Shown: positions 43,086 through 51,738, counted from the stretch's first letter. The stretch is 64,000 nucleotides of DNA from Rubrobacter indicoceani (GCF_003568865.1 NZ_CP031115.1:1116001-1180000); one strand, 5' to 3'. The notes: generated by a model not told the origin, from the sequence alone. Numbers and translations: made by a program.

Positions 43086-43883
43086 TTGCAGCAGGCGGCA
43101 GCGGTCGAAGCGGGTTATCTGGCGCGGGTGAGCGGCGTCTCGGCGGGCTACGGTGGGGGGGTCGTTATCCGCGACCTCGACTTCGGCGTGGAGCCGGGGA
43201 CGCGGGTTGCGGTTCTCGGTCAGAACGGTGGCGGGAAGTCCACGCTCTTCAAGGTGCTTCTCGGCGACCTCGCCCCGGTTACCGGCACGGTCGACACGCG
43301 TGTCGCGTGCGGAACCGTTCCGCAGACCGACCGCTCCCGGCTCGACTACCCCGTCTCTGCGCTCGACGTGGCGTTGATGGGGAGCCTGAGTCGTCTGTCG
43401 TGGTGGAGAAGGCCGGGTAAAAGCGAGCGTGTCCGGGCGCTGGAAGCCCTGGAAACCGTCGGGCTGGGCGACCTTGCGAAGCGATCCTTCGGAGAGCTCT
43501 CCGGCGGGCAGCGGCAGCGGGTCCTGATCGCCCGCGCCCTCGTGCAGGATGCGAGGGTGCTGCTTCTCGACGAGCCGTTCAGCGGCCTCGACGCCCCGGC
43601 CTCCGACCTGCTGACAAACCTTGTAGACCGGCTGGCGGCCGAGGGGCGGGCCGTCGTGATAGCGACCCATGACCTCCATCAGGCCCGCTCCTGGGACCGG
43701 GTGCTCTGCCTGAACGGCAGGCAGATAGCTTTCGGGAAGCCGGACGAAGTCCTGAGCCGCCGGGTGATAGAGGAAACCTACGGAGCGCAGCTCACCGTCA
43801 TAGACGACGCGGATGGAGATGGCGACAGGGACACCCCCGGCGGCATCTCCGCGCTTCTTCCACCGCATCACCACCGAGCCTGA
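43086..43883 (+). CDS. znuC: Zinc ABC transporter ATP-binding protein
   Basis: ATPase of the first zinc importer, 265 residues. Walker A is LGQNGGGKSTLF, the signature is LSGGQRQRVLIAR, Walker B is VLLLDEPFSGLD, and the switch His is in VIATHDLHQ. A TTG at 43086 starts the usual N-terminus and lies 39 bp after znuA. The 3' end comes 19 bp before the first permease. Confidence 0.92.
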   Translation: MQQAAAVEAGYLARVSGVSAGYGGGVVIRDLDFGVEPGTRVAVLGQNGGGKSTLFKVLLGDLAPVTGTVDTRVACGTVPQTDRSRLDYPVSALDVALMGSLSRLSWWRRPGKSERVRALEALETVGLGDLAKRSFGELSGGQRQRVLIARALVQDARVLLLDEPFSGLDAPASDLLTNLVDRLAAEGRAVVIATHDLHQARSWDRVLCLNGRQIAFGKPDEVLSRRVIEETYGAQLTVIDDADGDGDRDTPGGISALLPPHHHRA

Positions 43884-43902
43884 GCCGAGTCGAGACAGGT
43901 TG

Positions 43903-44757
43903 ATGGGCGAGCTTGCACAGTTTCTTTTCGAGCCGTGGTCCAGCGGGATCATGCAGCGCGCCCTTATCGAGGTGGTCCTGCTCGGCCTCGTAGGTGGGGC
44001 GCTCGGGTGCTGGATCGTCTTCTACGAGCTTTCCTACAGTGCAGAGTCGCTGGCCCACGCGCTATTTCCGGGGCTGGTGCTCGCCGCGCTTCTCGGCTTT
44101 CCGCTGATACTCGGGGCCGGAGCCGGGGTTGCCGTCGCCGCGCTGGCCATCCTTGTTTTCGGCCGCGCGCCGCATATCGGGCGTGATACATCGGTGGCGG
44201 TGGTTATCAGCGCGCTCTTCGGCCTCGGGGTGGTTCTGGCGCTCTCGCCGGATTCCCCGCCGGGGATACAGGAGCTTCTCTTCGGGGACGTTCTGGGTGT
44301 GAGACGGGCCGATCTCATCCTTGCCGCCCTTCTTGCCGCCGTCGTGCTCTGCTCGCTGGCCCTGTTTCACCGTCAGCTGCTCGCGGTCGGCTTCGACCGG
44401 GCGACGGCTCGTTCCATCGGGGCGAGGCCGCGCCTGACGGATCTTGCCCTGATCTGCCTCCTCGCCGTCGCGACCGTCGTTGCGGTGCAGGGGATGGGCA
44501 ACCTTCTCGTCGTGGCCATTCTTGTCGGGCCTGCGGCGACCGCCCGGCTTTTCTGCCGCCGCATGGGACGGATGATGCTTCTGGCGACGGCGCTCTCGGT
44601 GGCCTGCGGCCTTGCGGGCCTCTATCTCTCGTTCTACGCCGGGCTCGCCGCCGGAGCCTCTATAGCCGGGGTGGTCGTCCTGCTCTACATCGTTGCGTTC
44701 GCCGCGAGCGAGCTGGCCGGAAGCCGTCCCGGACGCGCAGCGGGGAACAGGCCGTGA
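43903..44757 (+). CDS. znuB: Metal ABC transporter permease, first of two
   Basis: A 284-residue integral membrane protein of the ABC-3 family, the channel of the zinc importer. About eight helices, with FYELSYSAESLAHALFPG (conserved H-A-x-x-P-G motif), and the late VQGMGNLLVVAILVGPAATARLF. The ATG at 43903 is used; the frame is open upstream inside the ATPase gene. A second permease gene follows with overlapping start, so the channel may be a heterodimer. Confidence 0.9.
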   Translation: MGELAQFLFEPWSSGIMQRALIEVVLLGLVGGALGCWIVFYELSYSAESLAHALFPGLVLAALLGFPLILGAGAGVAVAALAILVFGRAPHIGRDTSVAVVISALFGLGVVLALSPDSPPGIQELLFGDVLGVRRADLILAALLAAVVLCSLALFHRQLLAVGFDRATARSIGARPRLTDLALICLLAVATVVAVQGMGNLLVVAILVGPAATARLFCRRMGRMMLLATALSVACGLAGLYLSFYAGLAAGASIAGVVVLLYIVAFAASELAGSRPGRAAGNRP

Positions 44758-45593
44758 TGGAGAACCTTGTCGAGTACTTCCAGCTGCCGTTTGTGCAGCG
44801 CGGCTTTCTGGAGGTTCTTTTCCTCTCCGTCGGGGCGGGGATTCTCGGGACGTGGGTTGTACTGCGCGGCCTTGCTTTTTTTGCCCACGCGGTCGGGATG
44901 TCCACCTTTCCCGGTCTGGTGCTGGCCGATGGGCTTGGTTTCGCCGCGCCGCTCGGAGCGCTCGCCTCCGCCGGGATCTTTGCGACCTCGCTGGAGCGTC
45001 TCTCCCGTCGCAGAAAGTCCGGCTATGACAGCCTGACGGCGCTTCTTCTTGTCGGGATGCTCGCGCTCGGGGCGATCCTCGCGAGCGATGTCTTCGCTTC
45101 CGGGGCGAACGTGGACACGCTGCTCTTCGGGAGCCTGCTCGCTATCTCCGACGCCGACGTAGCCTTTGCCGGGGCGGTCAGCCTGATCGTAGTCGCGGCG
45201 AGCATCCTCTTCGGCAGAACGTGGCTCGCCACGGGCTTCGACGCCTCCGCCGTGCGCTCGCTCGGGGTCCGCTCCGCCATCCCGGACGGTATCCTGCTTG
45301 TTCTGATCGCCCTCTTCACAACGGCCACGCTTTCGGCGGTCGGATCGCTTCTGGCGACGACGCTCTTTGTCGTACCCGCCGCGACCGTGCGCCTTTTTAC
45401 CGCCCGGCTGGTCCCCTGGCAGCTGCTGACCATCTCTCTCGTGGCCGCCGAAGGCACCGCGGGTCTGCTTTTATCTCTGGCCACCAACGCCCCGCCCGGA
45501 GCGACCATCGCCATGCTGGCGGGCGGGGTCTTTGCTCTTGCGTTTGTGGTTACCGAGCTTACGACCCGCCTGAGAACCGCCCCGCAGCGGTAA
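44754..45593 (+). CDS. Metal ABC transporter permease, second of two
   Basis: A 279-residue ABC-3 permease, paralogue of the previous gene (LAFFAHAVGMSTFPGLVLADGLGF; SAVGSLLATTLFVVPAATVRLF). Two different permease genes in one zinc operon is less common than one. The GTG at 44754, or the ATG at 44757, overlaps the preceding stop codon, so translation is coupled. It ends in a short basic tail. Confidence 0.88.
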   Translation: MMENLVEYFQLPFVQRGFLEVLFLSVGAGILGTWVVLRGLAFFAHAVGMSTFPGLVLADGLGFAAPLGALASAGIFATSLERLSRRRKSGYDSLTALLLVGMLALGAILASDVFASGANVDTLLFGSLLAISDADVAFAGAVSLIVVAASILFGRTWLATGFDASAVRSLGVRSAIPDGILLVLIALFTTATLSAVGSLLATTLFVVPAATVRLFTARLVPWQLLTISLVAAEGTAGLLLSLATNAPPGATIAMLAGGVFALAFVVTELTTRLRTAPQR

Positions 45594-45599
45594 ACTGCC

Positions 45600-45618
45600 C
45601 TCTCCGCCGGGCGGAGAG
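45600..45618. terminator. Hairpin between convergent zinc-island genes
   Basis: CTCTCCGC/GCGGAGAG stem with a 3-nt loop between the second permease gene (plus) and the His-rich gene (minus). No clear T run, so a factor-independent role is uncertain. Confidence 0.45.
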
Positions 45619-45655
45619 AGCGGTTCGTTTGTCCGACTTCAGGTTCGGACCGTCC

Positions 45656-45994
45656 CTATACGACCTCCACCGGCCCGTGATCGTCGCAGTGTCCCTCATG
45701 CGGGTGGTGCAGGTGTCCTTCTACAAGGTAGTCGGTGTGGTCGCCGTGCGGGACGGCCTCGTGACCGCAGCCGGGGCCGTGCTCGTGGCCCTCGTCGTGT
45801 TCCGCATCGTGGCCGTTGTGGCCTTCGGGGTTCTCGCCGCCGACCTCGAGCGCGTGCTCCTCGACGGTGCCGTCTTCTTTCTGGTGGTGCAGGTGCCCGT
45901 CGTGGAGATAATCCACGTGGCCGTCGTGCTTTACGGCGGTATGCCCGCAACCCTCACCGTGCGTGTGCTCGTGCCCCTGATGTATGCCCGTCAT
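45656..45994 (-). CDS. His-rich metal-binding protein with two repeats
   Basis: A 112-residue soluble protein with 26 His and 3 Cys. Two similar units are seen: residues 15-37 (GCGHTAVKHDGH then VDYLHDGHLHH) and 75-97 (GCGHEAVPHGDH then TDYLVEGHLHH), so it arose by internal duplication. No signal peptide is present, so it works in the cytoplasm. Such proteins can store or buffer zinc, nickel or cobalt; here the zinc context favours zinc. It lies 33 bp after the ArsR gene and is probably co-transcribed with it. Confidence 0.75.
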   Translation of the reverse strand: MTGIHQGHEHTHGEGCGHTAVKHDGHVDYLHDGHLHHQKEDGTVEEHALEVGGENPEGHNGHDAEHDEGHEHGPGCGHEAVPHGDHTDYLVEGHLHHPHEGHCDDHGPVEVV

Positions 45995-46027
45995 AATCTT
46001 TTCCTTTCATTTGTTTTCCGGCCCTCT

Positions 46028-46366
46028 CTACTCGTCTGCGTGGGCGAGGATCGAGAGTATTACGTCGTAGACGTGCCGGTCGGCGAGCGAGTAGTAGACG
46101 TGCTTGCCTTCCCGCCGACCGCTCACAAGACCCTCGGACCGCAGGACCTTCAGCCGCTGTGAGATGGTCGACATTCCTTCACCGCTCTCCGCCGCCAACT
46201 CCGTTACACACGTCTCGCCTTCCGAGAGCCGCACCATCAACCGGAGCCGGGCCTCGTCCCCGGCCGCGTGCAGCATCCTCGCCGCCCGTCCGTAGGACTC
46301 CGCCCGAACCCCCGCGCCGCCCGACCCGTCGTTCCCATGCTCCTCGACCCGACACGTAGGCTCCAT
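46028..46366 (-). CDS. ArsR/SmtB-family metal-sensing repressor
   Basis: A 112-residue winged-helix repressor (DEARLRLMVRLSEGETCV, recognition helix GMSTISQRLKVLRSEGLV). The last helix DRHVYDVILSILAHADE has Asp, His, His and Glu at relative positions 0, 2, 13 and 16, exactly the alpha-5 zinc site of SmtB/CzrA. It should leave DNA when zinc binds, so it would derepress its target at high zinc. It sits upstream of the His-rich gene and a 10-bp palindrome lies 33 bp before it. Confidence 0.9.
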   Translation of the reverse strand: MEPTCRVEEHGNDGSGGAGVRAESYGRAARMLHAAGDEARLRLMVRLSEGETCVTELAAESGEGMSTISQRLKVLRSEGLVSGRREGKHVYYSLADRHVYDVILSILAHADE

Positions 46367-46398
46367 CTCGGTCCCTCGACCCCCGCGCTTTCAAGATA

Positions 46399-46432
46399 GT
46401 TCAACGTTTCATGAAATGATAGAACGTTGAAC
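46399..46432. promoter_or_regulatory. Palindrome upstream of the ArsR gene (candidate operator)
   Basis: GTTCAACGTT (46399-46408) and AACGTTGAAC (46423-46432) are perfect 10-bp arms separated by 14 bp that include TTTCATGAAA. The GTTCA/TGAAC elements resemble ArsR/SmtB sites. The site lies 33 bp upstream of the ArsR start, so self-regulation is likely. Confidence 0.55.
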
Positions 46433-46483
46433 TGAGGCCGTCAAGAGCGGTGCGGATTAGAAAAGTATTTTCACCCGGTGGTT

Positions 46484-47323
46484 TCAGCGGGCCTCGGCGG
46501 AGAGGGTTTTAAGGAGAAGGGTTACAAGAAAGGCCGAGGTGCAGAGAAGAACTATAGCGGCACCGGAGGGGAGATCGAGATAGTAGGAAGCGTAGAGGCC
46601 GCCGGTTGCGGCAAAGACGGAGAAGGCGACGGCGAGGGCCATCATGTGGTGGAGTTTATCTGTAAGGAGGGAGGCGGTTGCGGCGGGGGTTATAAGAAGG
46701 GCGCTTATAAGGATCACGCCGACGGCCTGGATACCGATAACGACGGTGAGGGCAAGAAGAACGAGGAGGATGTAGCGCAGTCGGTCGGGGTCGAGGCCGA
46801 TGGCGCTTGCGTGCGTCGGGTCGAAAGAGGTGAGCTCGAGTTCTTTGTGGAGGACAAAGACGGTCAGAAGGATGCCGGCGGACAGAAGGGCGATGGTGAG
46901 GAGGGAGGCGGGGGTAACGCCCAGGATGTTGCCGAAAAGGATGTGGGAGAAGTCCCGGAAGGAGTTCACGGAGCTCATCAGCACGACGCCGAGGGCGAAC
47001 ATCCCGGTGTAGGCGACGCCGATGGCGGTGTCCTCGCGCAGGGTGCGGTTTCGGGAGAGCCACCCGACGCCGAAGGCCGTGAGGATGCCGGCCGCGACCG
47101 CGCCGGCAAGGAGGTTCAGGCCGAGCAGGTACGAGGCGGCGAGGCCGGGAAGAACGGTGTGCGAGAGCGCGTCCCCGATAAAAGCCATCCCGCGCAGGAC
47201 TACGTAGACCCCGAGAACGGCGCAGGTTGCGCCGATCAGAAGCGCGGCAAGCAGCCCGGTCTGCATAAACGAGTAGCCGAGCGGCTCGGTCAGCCGGGAC
47301 AGGAGGCCGGAGGCGAAGCTCAC
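46484..47323 (-). CDS. Metal ABC transporter permease (second system)
   Basis: A 279-residue ABC-3 family permease, last gene of the seven-gene zinc operon. Eight or nine helices, with GMAFIGDALSHTVLPGLAASY (conserved H-T-x-x-P-G) and GIQAVGVILISALLITPAATASLL. Its start overlaps the ATPase stop by 4 bp. It differs from the permeases of the first system, and only one permease gene is present here. Confidence 0.9.
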   Translation of the reverse strand: MSFASGLLSRLTEPLGYSFMQTGLLAALLIGATCAVLGVYVVLRGMAFIGDALSHTVLPGLAASYLLGLNLLAGAVAAGILTAFGVGWLSRNRTLREDTAIGVAYTGMFALGVVLMSSVNSFRDFSHILFGNILGVTPASLLTIALLSAGILLTVFVLHKELELTSFDPTHASAIGLDPDRLRYILLVLLALTVVIGIQAVGVILISALLITPAATASLLTDKLHHMMALAVAFSVFAATGGLYASYYLDLPSGAAIVLLCTSAFLVTLLLKTLSAEAR

Positions 47324-48060
47324 CGGGCTCCGGCGTCGCTCGGGGAGGTCCGGCCTTTGCAGAGGCAGACGACGGCATCGTACTCGTCGTAGAGGTTGTC
47401 GAGGTCGTGGGTGGCGACGATAAGGGTCTTTCCGGCTTTCCGCAGCTCCTCGGTCACAAGCTGGATGCGGTCTCTGGTTTCGGCGTCCACGGCGGTCAGG
47501 GGCTCGTCGAGAAGGAGCAGGTCGGATTCCTGAGCAAGGGCGCGGGCGAGGAGGGCGCGCTGCTGCTGACCGCCGGAGAGCGCGCCGATGCGCCGTCCGG
47601 CGAGGTCTTCGACGCCGAGCCGGGCGAGTACGCTGGCTACGATCCCCTTATCCTTGCGGGACGGTCGTCGGAGCCATCCGAGGTGGACGAACCTGCCGCC
47701 GAGAACGAAACGCCCGACGCTCACGGGGAAGTTCAGGTCTATATCGCCGCGCTGGGGAAGGTAGGCGACCCGGTGATGACACGCCCCGACCGGGTTGCCG
47801 TAGATGGAGATTTCGCCCGAGGTCGGGAAGAGCAGGCCCGCAACGACCTTGAGCAGCGTCGATTTGCCGCTGCCGTTGTCCCCGACGAGCGCGATCTGCG
47901 ATCCGTTCGGGGCCGTGAGGTCGGCGTTTGTCAGGGCCGCGGCGCTGGAGCCGGGGTAGCGGGCCGAAACGGCGCGAACCGCCAGGGCGGGCGCGCCGGG
48001 TACGGGGTCGGCGTGGCGGGAGCGACCGTAGGGGAGCTTCGGGAGGACGACGGTGTTCAT
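47320..48060 (-). CDS. Metal ABC transporter ATP-binding protein (second system)
   Basis: A 246-residue ATPase with Walker A VGDNGSGKSTLLK, signature LSGGQQQRALLAR, Walker B LLLLDEPLTAVD and the switch His in VATHDLDNL. It lies 8 bp after the ZnuA-like gene and overlaps the permease. It powers the second zinc/manganese-type importer of the island. Confidence 0.92.
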   Translation of the reverse strand: MNTVVLPKLPYGRSRHADPVPGAPALAVRAVSARYPGSSAAALTNADLTAPNGSQIALVGDNGSGKSTLLKVVAGLLFPTSGEISIYGNPVGACHHRVAYLPQRGDIDLNFPVSVGRFVLGGRFVHLGWLRRPSRKDKGIVASVLARLGVEDLAGRRIGALSGGQQQRALLARALAQESDLLLLDEPLTAVDAETRDRIQLVTEELRKAGKTLIVATHDLDNLYDEYDAVVCLCKGRTSPSDAGAR

Positions 48061-48068
48061 CTCCGGTT

Positions 48069-49067
48069 TCAGCCGTCGAGAGCGTCGGTTATGGTGGCGA
48101 CGTTGTAGCGCATCATCCCGACGTAGGTCTCGCCCTCGGTGCCTTTTTCGCCGAGGGCGTCGGTGTAGAGGGGCGGGGCGAGCTCCACCCCGGCCTCGCA
48201 GGCCACCTGCTCCATCAGGGCCGGGTTCGAGATGTTCTCGGTGAAGATAGCGGGCACGCCGGAGAGCTCTATCTCCCCGACAAGCCCGGCGGTCTCCCCG
48301 GCGGACGGGTCTGCGGCTTCGGTGGTGAAGGAGGCGAGGCCCGCACCGACGACTTCGTAGTCGTAGGCCCGGGAGAAGTAGCCGAAGGTGTCGTGCGAGG
48401 TAACGAGCCTGCGGCTTTCGGGCGGAACGCCTTCGCTTTCCTCGGAGATCCAGGCATCGAGTTCTTCAAGCTCCGCAAGGTATTCTTCGGCGTTTCGTCT
48501 GTAGGCTGCGGCGTTGTCGGGGTCGGACTCGACGAGCGCGTCCCGCACGGCCTCGACCATCACCCCGGCGTTCGACACATCCTGCCAGACGTGAGGATCG
48601 TATTCGTCGGGCGCGTTCTCCCCGTTATCATCGGAAGGGCCTTCTTCGGGGCCGGGCGGGGCTTCCTCTTCGGATAGGACGAGGGGTTCTATATTCTCGG
48701 TAACGACGACGCGCTCTGCCCCGGCCCCGGAGGACTTGTAGAGGCTGTAGAGCCAGACCTCGAACTCAAGGCCGTTCTCAAAGACAAGGTCCGCCTCGGA
48801 GAGCGTTGCGCTGTTCTGCGGGGTCGGCTCGAAGGTGTGGGCGTCGCCGTCCGGCCCGACAAGCGTCTGCAGTTCGATGTTCTCGGCACCGACGTTCCGG
48901 ACGTAGTCGCCGAGGATGCTGTAGGTCGCAACGACGTTCAGTTTGCCGTCGAGGCCGCCCCGGTCCCCCGACCCTTCCCGACCGACCTGCTCCGCAGAGC
49001 AGCCGACCATACCGAGCGAGACGGTGACCGCTGCTGCTGCTGCTGCGAGCATCCTCTTTACATGCAT
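48069..49067 (-). CDS. Zinc/manganese ABC transporter substrate-binding lipoprotein (second system)
   Basis: A 332-residue ZnuA-like lipoprotein. The ATG at 49067 gives a clean signal peptide ending GMVGC (lipobox Cys at about 22). Metal ligands: His in GDAHTFEPTPQ, His in YDPHVWQDV, and the pair in TSHDTFGYF. Unlike the first ZnuA it has no long His-rich loop, only an acidic one (EEAPPGPEEGPSDDN), so the two may differ in affinity or metal. It follows the 62-residue CSTC gene by 43 bp. Confidence 0.9.
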   Translation of the reverse strand: MHVKRMLAAAAAAVTVSLGMVGCSAEQVGREGSGDRGGLDGKLNVVATYSILGDYVRNVGAENIELQTLVGPDGDAHTFEPTPQNSATLSEADLVFENGLEFEVWLYSLYKSSGAGAERVVVTENIEPLVLSEEEAPPGPEEGPSDDNGENAPDEYDPHVWQDVSNAGVMVEAVRDALVESDPDNAAAYRRNAEEYLAELEELDAWISEESEGVPPESRRLVTSHDTFGYFSRAYDYEVVGAGLASFTTEAADPSAGETAGLVGEIELSGVPAIFTENISNPALMEQVACEAGVELAPPLYTDALGEKGTEGETYVGMMRYNVATITDALDG

Positions 49068-49110
49068 TCTCTCTCCTGTCCGTAAGGCCGGTCTGCTGAG
49101 CGGCTCTTCT

Positions 49111-49299
49111 CTAGCGGGGGCGGCTCGCTTTGCAGGTGCTGCATCCTCTGCCACCGGACTCGTACTGCACCAGCAGCCACTCGGCGTCGGTGAGAAACGC
49201 GCCGGAGTCGTACTTCTTGAGGGCCGCTCTTACTCGGGTTTCGATCTCTCGGGCTCTGGCCTGCGGGGTAGGCTTGCTTTTCAGAAGAGTTCCTTTCAT
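49111..49299 (-). CDS. Small CSTC protein in the zinc operon, 62 residues
   Basis: A short basic protein, MKGTLLKSKPTPQARAREIE, then a helix, GAFLTDAEWLLVQYESG, and a C-terminal GRGCSTCKASRPR. The CxxC at the end is the only clear feature and could bind zinc or thiols. It overlaps the WD40 gene stop by 4 bp (ATGA) and sits between the COG0523/WD40 genes and znuA, so it is co-translated with a zinc-limitation operon. It was not recognised as any known family. Confidence 0.6.
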   Translation of the reverse strand: MKGTLLKSKPTPQARAREIETRVRAALKKYDSGAFLTDAEWLLVQYESGGRGCSTCKASRPR

Positions 49300-50375
49300 A
49301 GCTTGTAGGAGACCACCGTCCCCGTATCGAAGCCCGCCGTCAGGATCCGGTCGTTCATGGCCCAGGCGAGCTGTGAGACGGCGGCGTCTCCGTGTGCAAG
49401 GGCCGTCGGCGCGGGCTGAAGAAGCGGGTTCCAGACGGAAACCTCGCCGTCGAGCGTGCCGGAGGCGAGAAGGCTGCCTTTGCGCTGGAAGGCGAGCGCG
49501 CCGACGTTGGCCTCGCCCGCGCCCGAGAGCGAGACCGGCGTCGTCCCGGCCGGGCCTCTGCCGGAGCAGTCCCAGACGGTAACGGTCGGACCGCCGCCCG
49601 TGGCCAGCAGGCGGCTCGCCGGGTCCCAGGCAAGCTCCCTGACCTTTGTCGGGTAGCCGTGCATCTGAAGGTCTCTGCCGCTTTCGTGGATCCAGAAATG
49701 AACCGTTGAGTCCTGGTCCCCGGTGGCGATAAACCGACCGTTCGGGCTCCACCTGATAACAAGCGTAGACCCCTGCCACTCAAACCGGCGGCGCGGCGCG
49801 CCGGAGTCGACCCCGAAAAGGGAGATGCCCCCGTAGGACGCACTCGCAAGCTCGGCTTGATCCCCTGTTGCGCCCGGCCTCCACGCGACGTCCGAGACCG
49901 TGCTGCCGTGCGGCTCAGACTCCCAGAGCAGCTCCGAGTCGCCGACGCGCCACAGCCGGACAACCGGCCCGGCGGCGGTGGCGATAAACCGACCGTCCGG
50001 GGAGAACGCGACCTTCTCCACCCACGCCGCACCACCGGCGAGCGCGGCGCTCTCTTCGCCGTCCCAGACCTTCCAGACCCGAACATGACCATCCTGACCG
50101 CAGCTTGCGACCAGCCGACCGTCCCGGCTCCACGACACGGACAAAGCTCCGAAGTCATGGCCGGGGAGGGCGTGACGCGTTCGGCCGGTCTTCACCTCCA
50201 GAAGCAGCACCGGACCCTCGACCGAGGCCGCTGCGAACAGACGACCGTCCGGCGAGGGGGAGAGGTCGACGACGTGTCCCTCCGCGTCCGCCCGCCAGAG
50301 TACGTCGAGCGCTTTCGGCCTCGGGCGGCCCGCGCCGCGCCGCGCGCCGTTTTGCGTCCGCCTCATGTAAGGCAC
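49296..50375 (-). CDS. WD40 repeat protein in the zinc operon
   Basis: A 359-residue beta-propeller with about seven WD40 repeats, for example VVDLSPSPDGRLFAAASVEG, LSVSWSRDGRLVASCGQDGHVRVW, VEKVAFSPDGRFIATAAG and VIRWSPNGRFIATGDQDSTVHFW. There is no signal peptide. It overlaps the COG0523 GTPase stop by 13 bp and the small CSTC gene by 4 bp. Its role is unknown; the context suggests a scaffold or metallation partner of the GTPase, as an inference. Confidence 0.85.
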   Translation of the reverse strand: MPYMRRTQNGARRGAGRPRPKALDVLWRADAEGHVVDLSPSPDGRLFAAASVEGPVLLLEVKTGRTRHALPGHDFGALSVSWSRDGRLVASCGQDGHVRVWKVWDGEESAALAGGAAWVEKVAFSPDGRFIATAAGPVVRLWRVGDSELLWESEPHGSTVSDVAWRPGATGDQAELASASYGGISLFGVDSGAPRRRFEWQGSTLVIRWSPNGRFIATGDQDSTVHFWIHESGRDLQMHGYPTKVRELAWDPASRLLATGGGPTVTVWDCSGRGPAGTTPVSLSGAGEANVGALAFQRKGSLLASGTLDGEVSVWNPLLQPAPTALAHGDAAVSQLAWAMNDRILTAGFDTGTVVSYKL

Positions 50376-51724
50376 GCCCTGAAGCCGGAGTTGAGCTCCT
50401 CCCGGTCGAGGTTGCGTCCGATAAAGATAAGCGAGTTCCCCCGGGGCGCGTCATCCCAGGGTTTCTCGGGTTTCCCGTCGAAAAGCATATGAACGCCCTG
50501 AAAGACAAACCGGTCGTCCTCTCCGGCGATGCTCAGGACGCCTTTCATGCGGAAGATGTCCTGACCCTTCTCCTGAAGAAGCTTGCCGAGCCAGGCGTTG
50601 AAGAGCGTCGGGTCAAGGTCGCCCGAGGTCGTGATGCCGACGGAGGTGATGCTTTCGTCGTGTTCGTGATCCGGCGCGTACTCCCGCGCCGTCTCGGGGC
50701 TGAGAACCCCCGCCTCGCCCCGAAGCTCGGCCTCGAACTCCTCCGGCAGATGCTCCGCGAAAACAACGTAGTACCCGGCTTCTTCTATCCGAAGGTCGAA
50801 AAGCTCCTCCGAACCGGAGAGCTGCAGCGTGTTCAGGGTGCCGTCGGCGGTAACGCTTTCGCCTGCTCCAACGTTGCGCTCCTCACCCGAATACGCCAGA
50901 ACGGCCCGCTCGGCGGCGGCTTCCAGGGTTCTGTCCGTGAGGTCTTCCACGCGGGAGACGACGAGGCCCATCGCCGGGTCCGGGCCTTTGCGCATGACCC
51001 ACCCGTAGCTGTCCGCATCGAGGCGGTAAGTCCCCGACCACTCGAACGGGTACTCGGGCTCCATGAAGTTCGGGTCCGTCTCCATCGCCCGGTCGAGGTC
51101 GAAGCCCCCGACGCCGAGGATGCTGTCCATCGCCACCCGGGCGTCCTGCGTGCGGTGGATCTCCGCCGCCGCGTTCATTGACTTTATCCGCGCCTCGAGC
51201 CGGTTCAGGTCTTCTTCGGAGACGAGGTCTATCTTGTTCAGAAGGATGACGTCCGCAAAGGCTATCTGCTCCTTTACCTCGTCGGAGTCGTCTATGTGCT
51301 GCCAGACGTGCCGGGCGTCGACAAGCGTAACCACCGCGTCGAGGGCGAGCTTCGACCGCATCTCGTCGTCCATGAAAAACGTCTGCGCGACGGGGCCGGG
51401 GTCGGCCATGCCGGTTGTTTCGATCATTATGTAGTCGAACCTGTCCCGGCGCTTCATCAGGTTGCCGAGGATGCGGATCAGGTCGCCCCGAACGGTGCAG
51501 CAGATGCAGCCGTTGTTCATCTCGAAGACCTCTTCGTCGGCCCCGATGACGAGGTCCTGATCCACCCCGACCTCGCCGAACTCGTTTTCTATTACCGCGA
51601 TCCTCTTTCCGTGGTTCTCGGTGAGGATTCTGTTTAAAAGCGTTGTCTTGCCCGCCCCGAGAAATCCGGTCAACACCGTTACCGGAACTTTAGTTGCCGT
51701 CGCGCTTGCCTTAACTTCCGTCAT
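50363..51724 (-). CDS. COG0523/CobW-family zinc-chaperone-like GTPase (second copy)
   Basis: A 453-residue G3E GTPase. Walker A is GFLGAGKTT (20-28), the metal site CxCC is Cys73, Cys75 and Cys76 in NNGCICCTVRGDL, with ETTGMADP and LLNKIDLV (NKxD). A His/Asp stretch (DHEHDE, about residue 350) is in the C-terminal CobW domain. Such proteins deliver zinc to client enzymes under shortage. It lies 14 bp after the ZagA-like gene in the same operon. The ATG at 51724 is preceded by a ribosome site. Confidence 0.9.
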   Translation of the reverse strand: MTEVKASATATKVPVTVLTGFLGAGKTTLLNRILTENHGKRIAVIENEFGEVGVDQDLVIGADEEVFEMNNGCICCTVRGDLIRILGNLMKRRDRFDYIMIETTGMADPGPVAQTFFMDDEMRSKLALDAVVTLVDARHVWQHIDDSDEVKEQIAFADVILLNKIDLVSEEDLNRLEARIKSMNAAAEIHRTQDARVAMDSILGVGGFDLDRAMETDPNFMEPEYPFEWSGTYRLDADSYGWVMRKGPDPAMGLVVSRVEDLTDRTLEAAAERAVLAYSGEERNVGAGESVTADGTLNTLQLSGSEELFDLRIEEAGYYVVFAEHLPEEFEAELRGEAGVLSPETAREYAPDHEHDESITSVGITTSGDLDPTLFNAWLGKLLQEKGQDIFRMKGVLSIAGEDDRFVFQGVHMLFDGKPEKPWDDAPRGNSLIFIGRNLDREELNSGFRACLT

Positions 51725-51738
51725 GCGTAGCTCCTTTT

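Noticed and set aside
46478-47392. Gly/Glu-rich open frame opposite the zinc permease gene
   Set aside because: Extreme composition (GGGYKKG-like runs) arises from reverse reading of a membrane-protein gene; no ribosome site.
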